Of a DNA stretch of 64,000 nucleotides, positions 23,738-35,111 are shown piece by piece. The notes beneath the pieces were generated by a model. That model was not told the DNA's origin, did not search any database, and worked only from the letters and a program-made list of their open reading frames with translations. A program made the position numbers and the translations under genes. Source of the stretch: Scleromitrula shiraiana (lineage: Eukaryota > Ascomycota > Leotiomycetes > Helotiales > Sclerotiniaceae); contig JABELC010000016.1 in the NCBI GenBank assembly GCA_028455995.1, positions 62,001 to 126,000 on the forward strand. Reading direction: 5' to 3'. Positions within the stretch are counted from its first letter, which is position 1. The number at the start of each line of letters is the position of its first letter.

Positions 23738-24930
23738 CTACTCCTCACACTCATCATCACCGCCAGGGGCAGCAGCGGTGGCTGATGGTGCTACAACGGA
23801 GGCAACGGAGGTGGCTGTGTGGGTTGGTTTAGTGTTTGCAACAGCGGAAGAAGCTGCGGTGACTGATGGAGCAACTTCTGCCTTAGTGGATGTTGGTGCG
23901 GTGTATGCTGGAGCGGAGCTGACACTTGTGGCAGTGGAAACTACTGCAATGGATGTGCTAGATGATGCAATTTGTGTGCTGGATGCGACTGCAACTTGGG
24001 TTGAGGATGCAACAGATGCAACGCTGGAGGCAGATGTGTCGGTGGAACTTCTCTGTGAGACTGATACGCTGTATGCGGTGACGTCAAAGACGGCATCGGA
24101 TCCTGAGTAAAAAGAAATGGTTAGTGGATACTCTTATACTAATCACAAGCAAAAAGGTACTATAGAGGATAGCTTACCGGTGAAAGGCTCAGTTCCGGCC
24201 TCGAGAGTGTTGATGTATTGGCTGCTGGAGAAGCCCTCATTATCGATCAAGTAGGTGAAGAAGTCCAAAAGATCACCATTGAATTCAGTAATTTCATCAA
24301 CAGCGACGAAAGAATAGACAGTGGTGTCTCCGTTGGGTCCAGAGTACAAGCTGAATGAAGAACCGGCAATATTGGCGGTAGCGATTGGGGATCCAGTGGA
24401 AGAGATTGGTCCAGCTCCTCCAAGAGCAGCCAACCAGACCATGATTTCGAACTCGTTGGTTCCGCCAGAGGTGGAGGCAGTGAAAAAATCCCAAGAGACG
24501 TCGGCGACGATGCTGCTTCCGGTGTATCTAGAGATCAGGGTTAGATGGAATACCTTTCAAGAGAGTCAAGTTCTTCTTACGACCAACTCCAGACAGCTGG
24601 GATAGAGGAGATCTTAGAGATTTGGTATCCAGTATCGGTAAGAGCAACGTTTGCGTAAGACTTAACGTCGCTTGATTTACCCTCCCAACTCCATGATGTA
24701 CTCCAGACAATGGTCTCGCCGCTCAAAGAATCGACGGTGGAGCATTGGGATCCAGAGCTGGCATTGTCCTCACCCCAAAGATCCTGATAAACGGTGTAAG
24801 ATCCGGTAACAACACTGTCGTATTGACCACAGATCTGGGTAGATCTTGCCTTCAAAGTCTTGGAAGCAGCTGGAGCGGCGATGGCAGCACCAGAGAAAAG
24901 AAGAGGAAGCGCGACCTGCGTGAACTTCAT
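23738..24930 (-). CDS. Secreted GH12 endoglucanase / xyloglucanase with Ser/Thr-rich tail
   Basis: Exons 24930-24581, 24527-24178 and 24102-23738 give 354 residues. A signal peptide (MKFTQVALPLLFSGAAIAA) leads into a full glycoside hydrolase family 12 domain: CGQYDSVVTGSYTVYQDLWG, SGSQCSTVDS, WSTSWSWEGK.SDVKSYANVAL, EFEIMVWLAALGGAGPIS with nucleophile E144, and EAGTEPFTG with acid/base E230. Such enzymes cut beta-1,4-glucan backbones, often xyloglucan, in plant cell walls, and some act as elicitors in plants. After the domain comes an approximately 95-residue Ser/Ala/Val/Thr tail ending GGDDECEE. There is no CBM1 module and no GPI signal, so the tail is probably O-glycosylated. Xyloglucan versus plain glucan preference cannot be decided by reading alone. 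Confidence 0.94.
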
Positions 24931-27575
24931 TTTGAATGATTTAATTTCTTGGAAAGAATGTGGTGTTTTGGGAAAGAATGACTGTACAAAAGAACGAATA
25001 GTAGACTTTTAGATTGAAAGGAGAGAAAGTATTTTAGAAGAAATTTACTTTGATACTATATGGGAATGGCATCATCATGTAAACACATGCATAGAACAAA
25101 ATCAAGTCAATCTACTATATCAGAGCGCTTTAGCAATTTTCAAATTTTATTATATATTATCAAAGTAATAAAGTATAGTTTACAAATGTTCCAATTACTA
25201 CTTTATTTTTCATTAGTAATACTACTAGTATATTGATTTTAAAGCATTTTCAAAATAACTTGAATTAAATACTAGTAACTTTTAGTACTATATAATGATT
25301 AATTTAATATAAATAACTGCCAGTGTATTCAAGTTATTCAAGTTCTAATAGCAAAATATTACTACTACTACTACTACTAGTAGAATGATTTTATTTATTT
25401 TCGAATAAAATTTCAAATACTAAAGTCCTTTATTAAGCTTTAGATCTCATAGAATAAATGAAAATTAAATTAATTAAGATGAGGTGAAGGGGAGAAATGG
25501 GCCCTGCGATAAGCGAGATTCCGACATATGGAAATATCTTGTTTCACTTGATCACATTCGGCTTAGAAGCCGCTGTCCAGGAGACTTTCAGGGGGTGGGT
25601 TTTGTGGAGTACATGAACACAAGCGAGTCTCAAAAATAGCACACATTCAATCGGAGCATTGTACGTAGACGTTGTTCCATATTATTGTCACAATGTTAAG
25701 GAAACAAAAGTACGCACATTGTTGCAATCTACGAAACGATGCCATTCCACGTGCTTTGATAATATATCACTTGGCACGAAATTATTCTTCGAGAAATCCC
25801 ATGCGTGTTGTGCCATAATTGTTCTCCTGATGAATGCGCATATTCTCCTTAATTCTTCTCCTTCTCTTCAAGGATGGGTGTAAATAGAACAAATCAATAT
25901 CCGAATTCGATACACTAAATCACTAGCGGCATCATATCCCAATATAGAGGAAATATCTATCAAATTGCTCTTCCCCACCCCCATCTCCGAGGAAACAACA
26001 CACGTAAATTCCGGTGTAATGAAGATCGCTTTTATCATAATCAACTTCTAATAATACCCTCCAGTCCGAGGTTCGAAATATGTTTGCATAAGTAACATAG
26101 ACTGAACTCGAGTCTAAGAGCAAAAATACACTAAACTAGAATAAACAATATACGAATTCTTAATTGAGATGTACTTACTGCAATACGCTTCGATGTTTCA
26201 AGGTAATCGCTTTTATTTTCTAGAAATTGTTGAATTATAATAGGGAATGATTTTGTGGGGAAGAACATAGAGTATAAGTCGAATCAAGTCTGGATTTGAT
26301 GATGATCAAGACCGGGTATTGATACTTAAATACCGTGTAGCCTCATATAAAGGAAATGAATGACGAAGCATTGTTAACGCGCGCGAGTGATTTGAGAGTA
26401 GTATTTCCACTTTTACTTGGGTAGGAGATCGAGTTCAATAAATCATTATTGAATGATTATCATTCGAGGAACAAATTTTTCTTGTCCTTTATAAGAGTGC
26501 ATAAACCAATCCTAGTTTATCCTTTGCATATCTAGACAATTCAATACTTAAAATAGTATGCAATTGGAACCTCAAGCTGCCTGCATCTGCTCTCTAAAAG
26601 CAGATTAGAACAACTCTATAAAGAGATCGGATTCTGAATCGAATCTGTCATGGGCCAGTGCATATTTATATCCCTGACTTTGGAAATAAACAAGTTGCAT
26701 AGTTCGAACATAGAAAAGATCAATTCAGAATAGCAGGAGTTTGTTAGACAAATAATGAAGCTTAGTTTCGTACCATTCTTTAGGTTCTCCAACAACCACG
26801 ACTCTCCTCTTCCTTGAATTCTTCCTTCTACATTATGAATTCTCATCATAGCAAGCCACTCTGCAATCTAATAATGCAGTGGTAGGGAAAAGCATGCTAA
26901 AAAAGTTGACTTTGCTGAACTTCAAACTTCTTGGCCGAACCTATCTATCCTTCGCGAGATATTGTATACAGCAATATCCTAGTAATGCTACTGAACTCCG
27001 AGGCGGTTAGGATGAACATAACAGCAGATAGCGTAAGCAGAACCATTAATAAATGGCGTCCTGAGATGATATAAAATTTGTTCCCAAATCCTAGATCGAG
27101 AACCAACGAACCAAATGGCGATACGATACCTTAATTCCATATAAAAACCCACAATTACTGTGGAGCTGTCACTCATAATGCATCTATCTATAGGTGAATC
27201 TGAAAACATCCCAAAATATCTCGAATTTGGTTTAATTCTCATGGTGAACAGCTATACTTCTAATATAATCATTCCCATGTTGGATGATAATCCAAACGAA
27301 TTTTTCTATCTCGATAAGAACAAGCGCATTAACCCCGCAATACTACACTCGATTTAATACCGTCTTTCTAAACTTAGTAGATTTTTTTGACCTTCTTGAA
27401 TTTATATTTTTAACAAAATTCATAGATAATTTCATCAATCTAAAAAAAGTTGAAGCTCCAGATTCAGCTAATCGTTGCGATCATTTTCATATTTTGAATT
27501 ATTATTCTGGATATATGATTGAAAAATTAAGACTTTTGAATCTGCACAAGAGACGTTTTCTTATTAGAACATAAA
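24931..27575. other. AT-rich gene-poor region with CTACTAGTAG motifs
   Basis: The first 550 bases are strongly AT-rich and hold repeated TACTAGTA motifs (near 25218-25232, 25265-25275 and 25364-25382, the last inside a TAC triplet run). Further on, short minus-strand frames (25932-26123, 26616-26849, 26988-27242) lie in one direction and could be exons of a decayed gene, but I could not join them by convincing splice sites and recognise no family. Confidence 0.45.
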
Positions 27576-28391
27576 AAAGTGATTTTGGAAACACGTTATT
27601 AAATCGGGTATACAAAGACATCTCATAACTGCGCAGCAACAACCTAATCATGAACGTATTCAAATAGTTTATCCAACAAACGATCATTATATCGGGGGAT
27701 TTGACGGATTGGCAACGCAATGTAGATTTATGGATGGAGCGTATACCAATTTCACCATGGCACTCCGTCCACGAACAATCTCTCACAGGAACGAAGAATC
27801 CAGGCATACTATTCGCGACACGCTGATCTAGAGAGATTGGGCTTCAATATTACAAACTCAAGCTCAAGAGACACAGAAGAAACACCGAATGTATTTACAT
27901 AAGCCCGGCATGCGACCGTGTGTGTCCTATTGGTAGAAGTATCCACTATTCGTATCAATATCTCATGGGATCTTTTATTTTCTCCAGTTCAATGAAGTCT
28001 CCATCTTTTATGGCTTTGGATGTATTCGGCGTTATGGAATCAATGACACTCCACAAAACGTTCATCGTAACCTAAATTGGCCTGAAGAAATTATCTTATA
28101 CAGTTGTGAGGAGGCTCCGAAGCCTGCTCATGTTGATAGTTTTGGATCGAGTAATATTGAATTTACGGAATTAGATCTAGAAAACTAGACACTTGCTCAG
28201 AGGATACTTCTGCAAGCGAAGGGGCGTCTTCTTACTCAGAGAGATACAGTGAAGCGATTATATCGGAAGAGATATCTCGATTCAGTTCCGGGAACAAATC
28301 ATGAACCACCAAGACTAGAAAGTATTGATGGCGAGCATCTTCGCGACCTACGCATCTCTTTTGCTTCCGTTATGATGAATGGAGAAGTTTA
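27576..28391 (+). pseudogene. Degraded protein-coding remnant, family unknown
   Basis: One reading frame runs from about 27582 with coding-like composition (IQRHLITAQQQPNHERI, then DGLATQCRFMDGAYTNF) and is cut by stop codons; a second block from about 27990 to 28391 (YGINDTPQNVHRNLNWPEEI, then RLLTQRDTVKRLYRKRYL) has an in-frame TAG at 28186-28188 and ends at a TAA. The blocks are not in one uninterrupted frame and there is no start codon with a good context. I read this as a decaying gene of unknown family. An intact gene with unrecognised introns is less likely because the stops fall inside coding-like text. Confidence 0.4.
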
Positions 28392-29450
28392 ATACTGATG
28401 TACGTTTTTGGGTTGGTTGTCTTTTACCAGATGTTTGCGGAATTACAAGATGTCTTTTATGATCTGGCTAAGGCGTTTAAGACAACGATTGGGTAACAAT
28501 ATAGCAAGATTGGCTTGCTGAGGGTTACTACTTTATTGGAGGAAATCATTTGGAGTAATTATTAATAGAGGAAAACAATTCGAAGCTCTTTAATTTTCCT
28601 GCGCACTATGTTCATGGAGTTGTCTTGTAAGTTGAACAATATACGAGCTGAAGTATAATTTAATCCAAGTGTATATATATTTGTTCTTCCATATTGCATT
28701 GAGCTTCAAGTCAAAGCATTGCACAAAAAATGACCAGGAACGACTTGCTCTTTCTATCTAGAATTTATTGCCCAGTTATTTAGTTTATTCCTTATTTTTC
28801 AACGATGTTGCATTTTAATATCAATTTTAGTATTGTTATTGTCACAGAACTGCCAACAATTTGCTGTGCCCATTTATTCATCGTACGCTTGGAAAAAATG
28901 GAGTTAAACAGTTCTCCCATACATAGGTTCCTCAATCAAACTTCAATCTAAGTTAGTGAATTGTCATTGGACTTGGGAGAATCTACTACAATTCTATTCA
29001 GATACATAGAAAAGCATTGTTCATTGCGAACGTTGCCGATAGATAATCTATTGTCATGCTTCAAGTGGGCGTTTACTGAGACATGAACTTGATTTCAATA
29101 TCCAGATTCCAACTTCAATACTACATCAGACTTCACCTAGTGTCTTGGATCGAGAAATCCTAATACTCATGTGAACTTTCCAAGGAAACTATCTCCCACC
29201 GACACCAGCGTTAACAAACTAACACAATAAACTTCGTGATATCATTCTGGGATATTCCGGTCGCACTTTCCATTCAATATTCAAAAAATCAATTTCCACT
29301 TCTTTCTCGACATGTTCAAAACGCTCTTTTACAATGCAATACATCTCCTTCACAACAATTCGAGATATTAAAACAAGCCTCGCAATCACTACAACGTCAG
29401 CACCCACACACGAATCTTTTGGTCCCCTCATTTTATTCGCAATAATCTTC
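28392..29450. other. Intergenic region, no gene seen
   Basis: About 1 kb of AT-rich DNA. The minus-strand frame at 29219-29824 is a shadow of the charged gene on the plus strand. Nothing else was recognised. Confidence 0.5.
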
Positions 29451-29909
29451 ATGTCGCAAATAAAAAACCTGATCGATTCCAACCCTCTGGGCAACGAAAT
29501 TCCAGTCAATGAATATCCATCCGTTATTCCATGCAGCTGGAAATGCGTTTGCCTTGCGTGTCGCATAAAAAGGGCTAACGAGAGACCTGAGGCCAACCGG
29601 AGAGCTACATTCGTTGAATATGTTTTGAGCAAGGAGAATTTCCCGACGTATTTTGAGAAATTGAGGGAGGTGGAGTTGGAAAAGAAAAGAGTGAGGGAGG
29701 AGAGGGCGATGGAGAGGTGGAGGAAGCAGAAGAATAAGATCATAAGGGGGGAGAGTCTAGAAACGAAGCAGGGAGAGAAGAGGGCGAGGAAAAGGCTGAG
29801 AAAGCAGGAGAATAAGAGGGTCAAGGAGGAGAGAGAGAAGGAGGGGACGAAAATTGAGCAAGAAGACGACGAGGATATAATAATAGATGGATTTCTATTC
29901 TTAGAATAG
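29451..29909 (+). CDS. Small charged hypothetical protein
   Basis: Open frame of 152 residues if started at the ATG 29451 (MSQIKNLIDSNPLGNEIP). The upstream 39 codons of the same frame (from 29334) look non-coding. The N-terminal third has PCSWKCVCLACRIKRANERP, with three closely spaced cysteines, and FVEYVLSKENFPTYFEKLRE. The rest is a long Lys/Arg/Glu helix-like stretch (VELEKKRVREERAMERWRKQ and on) ending in an acidic segment EQEDDEDIIIDGF. The Cys cluster plus basic helix might suggest nucleic-acid binding, but no domain is certain. The opposite strand has a 201-codon frame that is compositionally poorer and hydrophobic, the mirror of the charged repeats; I reject it. Confidence 0.5.
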   Translation: MSQIKNLIDSNPLGNEIPVNEYPSVIPCSWKCVCLACRIKRANERPEANRRATFVEYVLSKENFPTYFEKLREVELEKKRVREERAMERWRKQKNKIIRGESLETKQGEKRARKRLRKQENKRVKEEREKEGTKIEQEDDEDIIIDGFLFLE

Positions 29910-32146
29910 AGGGCTGAAGGCGTGAAGAAAAAAGGGTATCTATTATGGCAGATGATGAAGTACCTGGAAATTAATATTTAACATAAAATTATAAAATTTT
30001 CATGATGGATATCTTCTTTGTAACTGGACTCAATCTGTAACTTTAATAATATATCAACTTTCCAATCCCAAAGATTATATCGGATCCAGATAAACTACTT
30101 ATTTGTCGAATCTCAATCATAAATGATTTCAAGATTTGATTAGGAACTATATCACTCTGCCATGTGACATCCGCTCTTTACTCTTCGAGATATCATCTTC
30201 AGTTCTGAGTACCTATTATATATAACCTTATTCACAATACATCACATTTCTTCCTTCTTTTTCTTCCCTTATCTCCCATCTCCCCCTCAAAAAATCCATA
30301 AAAATCCCAAAACATTCCCAAACTTTACCCATCCCTTCTCTCCAACTCCGATATCTCAAACCTCTAAAAACATAATTTCCACCCAAATACCCTCTTTATA
30401 TAATCTCAGATACACAGATTCTTTTGTTCAAATCGAACAAACAATGAACAGCGGTTCAGGGAGCAATGGGTCAGCGGGCAGAGGGCGAGGGCAAACGAAT
30501 CATACAAAACCCCACAAACCGTAGATTGAGCTCAACTAGTTTAGCTCGGGCTAGTTGACATGATTCCCCGCGAACCAATTTGGCTACACAGAAACTTTCT
30601 GTCTCTCCCGAATTCATTCGAGTTGATTCACACAGTGGGCGAGGGCGAGGGCAAAATACCTACATAATAAGCCTACACATCAAGAATTGAATTCGGCTAG
30701 ACTAGTTCAACTCTATCTAGCTGAAACGGTTTGTGGCCAAAAATCATTGTCAATTCAATGGAGACTTTCTGTGTTTGCTAACAATATTCATATCACGAGT
30801 TTTTATCAAGTTGCGGGTTATGAGTGAATGGATACAGGTATATAAGGATCATTTTTTCTTTTCTTTTTTGCTTTATATCTGACTATTATAAATGATGAAG
30901 AGAACTGGGTTCAAGTTTTGGGTTTTGGGTTTTTTGATAAAATGTATGGATTTGAGATGACTTGATTCAGCTGCATAGATTACAGAAGTATTGTTTTATA
31001 TTCGATGATAGATGATTAGATATTACAAAAGCACCTCTGGTGAAAAAATTATGTTTTGTTTTTTCCTTGATCTTGATTTAAAGTTCCTCTTCTTTGAGGA
31101 TGATGATGCATTTCAAAATACCAGGTGTATGTAACCCGCAGCATTTCATTCAGATATCATGATCGTGCATACAAGCACCCAAATAACACTACATCTGATA
31201 TACGTGTGATATCTATATATTCATAAAAATACTCACGTGAATTCAAATCATATATTCCTCGAATTTCTAGATACTTTCCCTAGTGGTCCCCAGACAAACT
31301 AGGTCGAATGTCGACCCAATCATCACTTACGCAAAACTCCAACCCCGGCTTACTTATCATCCAACTAAGACCCCATAGATCGGCATTTATATATCACGGC
31401 AGTTTGATAAATTAACTTTTGGCGACTCATGATACGTTCGATTACTTGCATGCTTCGACTCGACGCCGCAACTTGAAGCTTGGCTGCGGGTGTGGATACG
31501 CTAGTACTAGTATTTGTAGTATCTAGTCAAAGCATAAACATCATGTTGATATCCATGTTATTGTTATCTTTAAAATTTGTTTCATATCTGTTTGTGTATG
31601 ATATATCTATTTGAATTATGTGTAAAATGTTGGTTGAGATATCTAGTTGAGATAAATGCGTAGAGTGATGATTCCACTCAGATGTTAAACTGTGATGTTC
31701 GGTGCAAAAGATACCATATACAATGTGGAGTGGAAATCTTCATTAGTAACCTATATAACATACATCACTCATCGAGACTCTAACCAACTCATCACCTTAT
31801 TTCGAAGAGGAAATCTTCGACTGAAGAGATATCGAATAATGAATAGCTTGTATATCATATATCGCCGAACCTCCATATATATGTTCCAATAACATAAGTC
31901 GTGTACGGGGTAAATGTCCACAATAATCTGTGGACCTACCTACAAGAAATCAATATCTCATGTGTGGGGCCATCCACATGTGCGGAGTGCGGAGTGTTGG
32001 GGATCTCACAGATTCCCTAGAAGAAGTAGAAAACAGTGCTGAAAAAAATAAACATAGAATATAAATAAACAGTCCCTTTCACTCAATGATAAACTCTACT
32101 TCGATATGCCAGTGGAAACACTTGTCTTCTCATCACCAAAAACAAG
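29910..32146. other. Long intergenic region with a possible small gene at 30444
   Basis: The stretch 30240-30440 is pyrimidine-rich like a fungal promoter/leader and leads to CAAACAATGAACA at 30440, a good start context, opening a 26-codon frame (MNSGSGSNGSAGRGRGQ..) that stops at 30522-30524. This could be the first exon of a gene I cannot complete, or a short peptide. From 30481 a diverged tandem duplication follows (listed apart). The rest, 30800-32146, is AT-rich with a CTAGTACTAGTA motif near 31499. Confidence 0.4.
30481..30770. repeat. Diverged tandem duplication, period 160 bp
   Basis: GAGGGCGAGGGCAAA occurs at 30481 and again at 30641. About 120 bases later in each copy ACTTTCTGT is found, at 30603 and 30763, so both anchors are offset by exactly 160 bases. 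Between them, TTGAGCTCAACTAGTTTAGC and TTGAATTCGGCTAGACTAG stretches can be matched loosely. Only the ends are well conserved. Confidence 0.5.
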
Positions 32147-33036
32147 ATGGCATCCTCCCACCACTCCATAAACAGTACAACCTACCACAATACCCCCCGC
32201 GAACAGCTCACCCAAACCTCCACCACTGCCACAAACCCCTCTATCCGCCTCCCCCCCCTCGCCGTAAACCTCCAACTAGGCCTCTACAAACCACCCCCCA
32301 AAGACCACTCCATCGCCAACACCGCGCCCCTCGATCTCGGCGGCTTCGCCCTCACAACTTTCGTCCTCAGTCCAATAAACTGGCACACGCGCAATACATC
32401 CCGACCGAATATCGTCGTTAGTTTAGCGTTTGCGTATGGAGGGTTCAAGTTAGCGCAACTCGGGGGTGGGATGTGGGAGATGGCGGCGGGGAATACGTTT
32501 GCGGCGATGGTTCTGGGTACTTATGGGGGTTTTTGGATTAGTCTTGCTATTGTGCTTGCGCCGGGGGGGGGGGGTTCCATATTATGGAGGGTTATGAGGA
32601 TCCGGTGCATTTTAGTTATGCCTTTGGTGGCTTTTTCTTGATGGTATGTTTTATGTTATGTTTCTTTTTGTAGTTTGATTCGTCAACGTGGGGGTTGATT
32701 TAATGATGAATAATCGCTAATCATGAATAAATATAGGAATGGTTTATATTCACTTTTATGATTTGGCTTCTCACACTAAAGTCAACAGTCGTGTTTTCCT
32801 TCTTGTTTTTCAGTGTCTGGTTGACATTTCTGTGTCTGGCACTCGCATATCTATACCTATCGAATGGAGCACCAAACGTGGCACTTCAAAGAGCAGGCGG
32901 AATGCTGGGATTATTAGCTGCATTTTAAGCGTGGTACATATGTCTTGCGGGATTAGTGGATGGCTCGAATAGTTTTTTCACGATTCCTGTTTGGCATTTC
33001 CCGTGGAGTGAGGAGGGGAGAGAAATTGAAGAGTGA
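32147..33036 (+). pseudogene. GPR1/FUN34/YaaH acetate-transporter gene, frameshifted
   Basis: The frame from 32147 codes for the N-terminal part of a GPR1/FUN34/YaaH (Ady2/AcpA-like) acetate transporter: NTAPLDLGGFALTTFVLS (family signature, normally NPxPLGL), SLAFAYGGFKLAQLGGGMWE and MAAGNTFAAMVLGTYGGFWIS. At a run of twelve G (32563-32574) the frame is lost; the expected continuation FHIMEGYEDPVHFSYAFGGF is one base out of register. After an intron (about 32644-32735), WFIFTFMIWLLTLKSTVVF and LQRAGGMLGLLAAF follow, then an in-frame TAA at 32926-32928, then AWYICLAGLVDGSNSFF and PVWHFPWSE up to a TGA at 33034-33036. Two independent defects point to a pseudogene. The poly-G run alone could be a sequencing error, the TAA less so. 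Confidence 0.82.
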
Positions 33037-35111
33037 GGAGTGAGAAGGAGAAGACTAATGAGTCCAATGTCTGAGGAACGTGTTGATGAGAAGGAACATG
33101 TGTCCATAGATGGAAGTATGATATACTAGGATGGTTGCTGGGTATGGACGGGAATAGCGATTTGTTGATATTGAGCGATGGATAGAGTTAAAATAGATCG
33201 GTCATGTATAGAATTAGAAGAATACCACGGAAGTTAGTACAAATGAATGGAGATAAGTTAGAGCAATACGAATCTTCAGAATTCAGGAGTGATAAAAAAA
33301 TACTGAAGCAATCAAAGTACTTCAGACCTCTGCCGTTACCGTGAATACGTCTTAGATCTAGACCATGCAAAACCTTCATTCCTATTGTGCTTCACAGGTT
33401 CTAGGCAGGAAGAAAGACACTTGGAGATACATAAGTATCCTTCTTCCTTTTTAGCATAGGGATAAGGGTAGCCAGCGGGCAGCGGATGGATAATCGATGA
33501 TTGAGCGGAGCGGAAGCAGCGGGAGCACACAAAAAAAAGAGTATCCCTTCCGCCCATCTCACAACAGCAAGGTCAACCCTCACCCAAAACCCAAATATAG
33601 AGGATTCATCATCCAGAAATCAATCGATGAGATATCGTTTTTCACCCACCGGAAAAGCAATTTCAATCTACTCATCTCATAGGTCGAGGCTCCTCCATCC
33701 CCACAATAAAGAGAAAACTTTTTCATCCGAAGAAAAAAATCTGAAGAATCTTTCAGCCGAAATCAACGCACGGACCACAAATATCATCTACATAAACCCA
33801 TCCTCCCTCCCAAACTTTTTCAAAAAATCATCGACAATACTGTGCGTATTCCCTCACCCCTACATTCTCTCTTTCCTCCTCACCTCATTTCACATACTAA
33901 TATTTCTTCTCCAAATAGTCAAAGAATCATTTCTTTAGTAAACGTCCTTCTTCTGTGTTCTCTACATGAGCCACAGACTCCAACTGGGACGATGATTTGT
34001 TTCCTCAATACCCAAGAGTGAAGCCTTTTTGCTTTCGTTTCTATTCATCCTGATGGATAGACGATTCATGTTTCCCTCTGGGAAAAGAATTGTATAGAAA
34101 GTGGTGATGATCTCGACCCCTCTTTGATTGGCTTCGGTCGTTGGATTGGGGTGGGTTTTGATGGATGTCTGACCAGCCTTTTTTTTTTCATTGCGGTTCT
34201 GTGGTTTTTATCATGGGCGCGAAGAAGAAAATGTATTTAGCTAGATCTTTGGGGTTCGAAGATCATGGCTAGTGTTGAGTATCTCTTGATTGTGCTGGTA
34301 GCATCATGGGGGTTTGGGACTTCAGATACATGTTTATCGTCATTGAGATCATCTCACTTTTCGTGATGCGAGGGGTTGGTTTTCTCAGCATATGATAAGA
34401 CGAACACTCCACGTCAAGACATGGCAAGACTTCACAGCCTAATAGACATCCAATGTTTGGACTTGGCAGGGACCGACCGTTCGGATACTGTCATTGCAAT
34501 AATCATTCCTTTCGTTGGTACCAACAGAACTCGGACCGAAATAGCTATACAAACTTCCCCCTGCCAACATTTGTGGCCTGCAAACTATCTCATGGACTTT
34601 GTCTTTTCCAACAACCTTTGCAATCAAAGGATGAAGTTGGGTACCTCGTAGCATCCTCAATCCTGAGATCGTATACTATTTTTTGCAGTTATTGGCTTTT
34701 TCCTAGACAATGAGGACGTCTTTTGTCTTGATACATATGGAAGTGAAAGTCTTAGAGGAAATTTTTCTTACAGCATCTTACTCTGATGGACTCTGTTAGG
34801 ATCAGTTGTGCCGTTGATATGTGGCTTTGAGATACGTCCAGTACTATACCATCGGCGGGATCCGGTTTGGGATAGTTGTATGGAGGGATCGAATAGTTCA
34901 TCACTTTGGATATACGTGTTCTTATCCTTCATTATCACAGGAGAGATGATGAACCACCAGACAGCTTCGGCATAAAAAGCCTCATGTTACTCCCCCAGGA
35001 TATTAGTTTCTATGGTTCAACTTCAATCTTGTCACATATCTCTGATAGAACGACTCTTTTCACCTACATATCTTCCACACTTATTTGTGCACTCTCCTAC
35101 TCCCAACAGTA
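33037..35111. other. Intergenic region, no gene seen
   Basis: About 2 kb. The 145-codon frame at 33501-33938 has a Ser-rich, then hydrophobic composition without any domain and overlaps two minus-strand frames; I do not support it as a gene. The final 200 bases should hold the promoter of the secreted-protein gene. Confidence 0.5.

Noticed and set aside
29219..29824. 201-codon minus-strand frame with hydrophobic N terminus
   Set aside because: It is the mirror of the charged plus-strand gene; the Leu/Phe/Ser-rich part is what GAG/AAG codons give on the other strand. No splice or family support.
33501..33938. 145-codon plus-strand frame
   Set aside because: Ser-rich then Leu/Phe-rich composition typical of chance frames in this DNA, with overlapping opposite frames and no domain.
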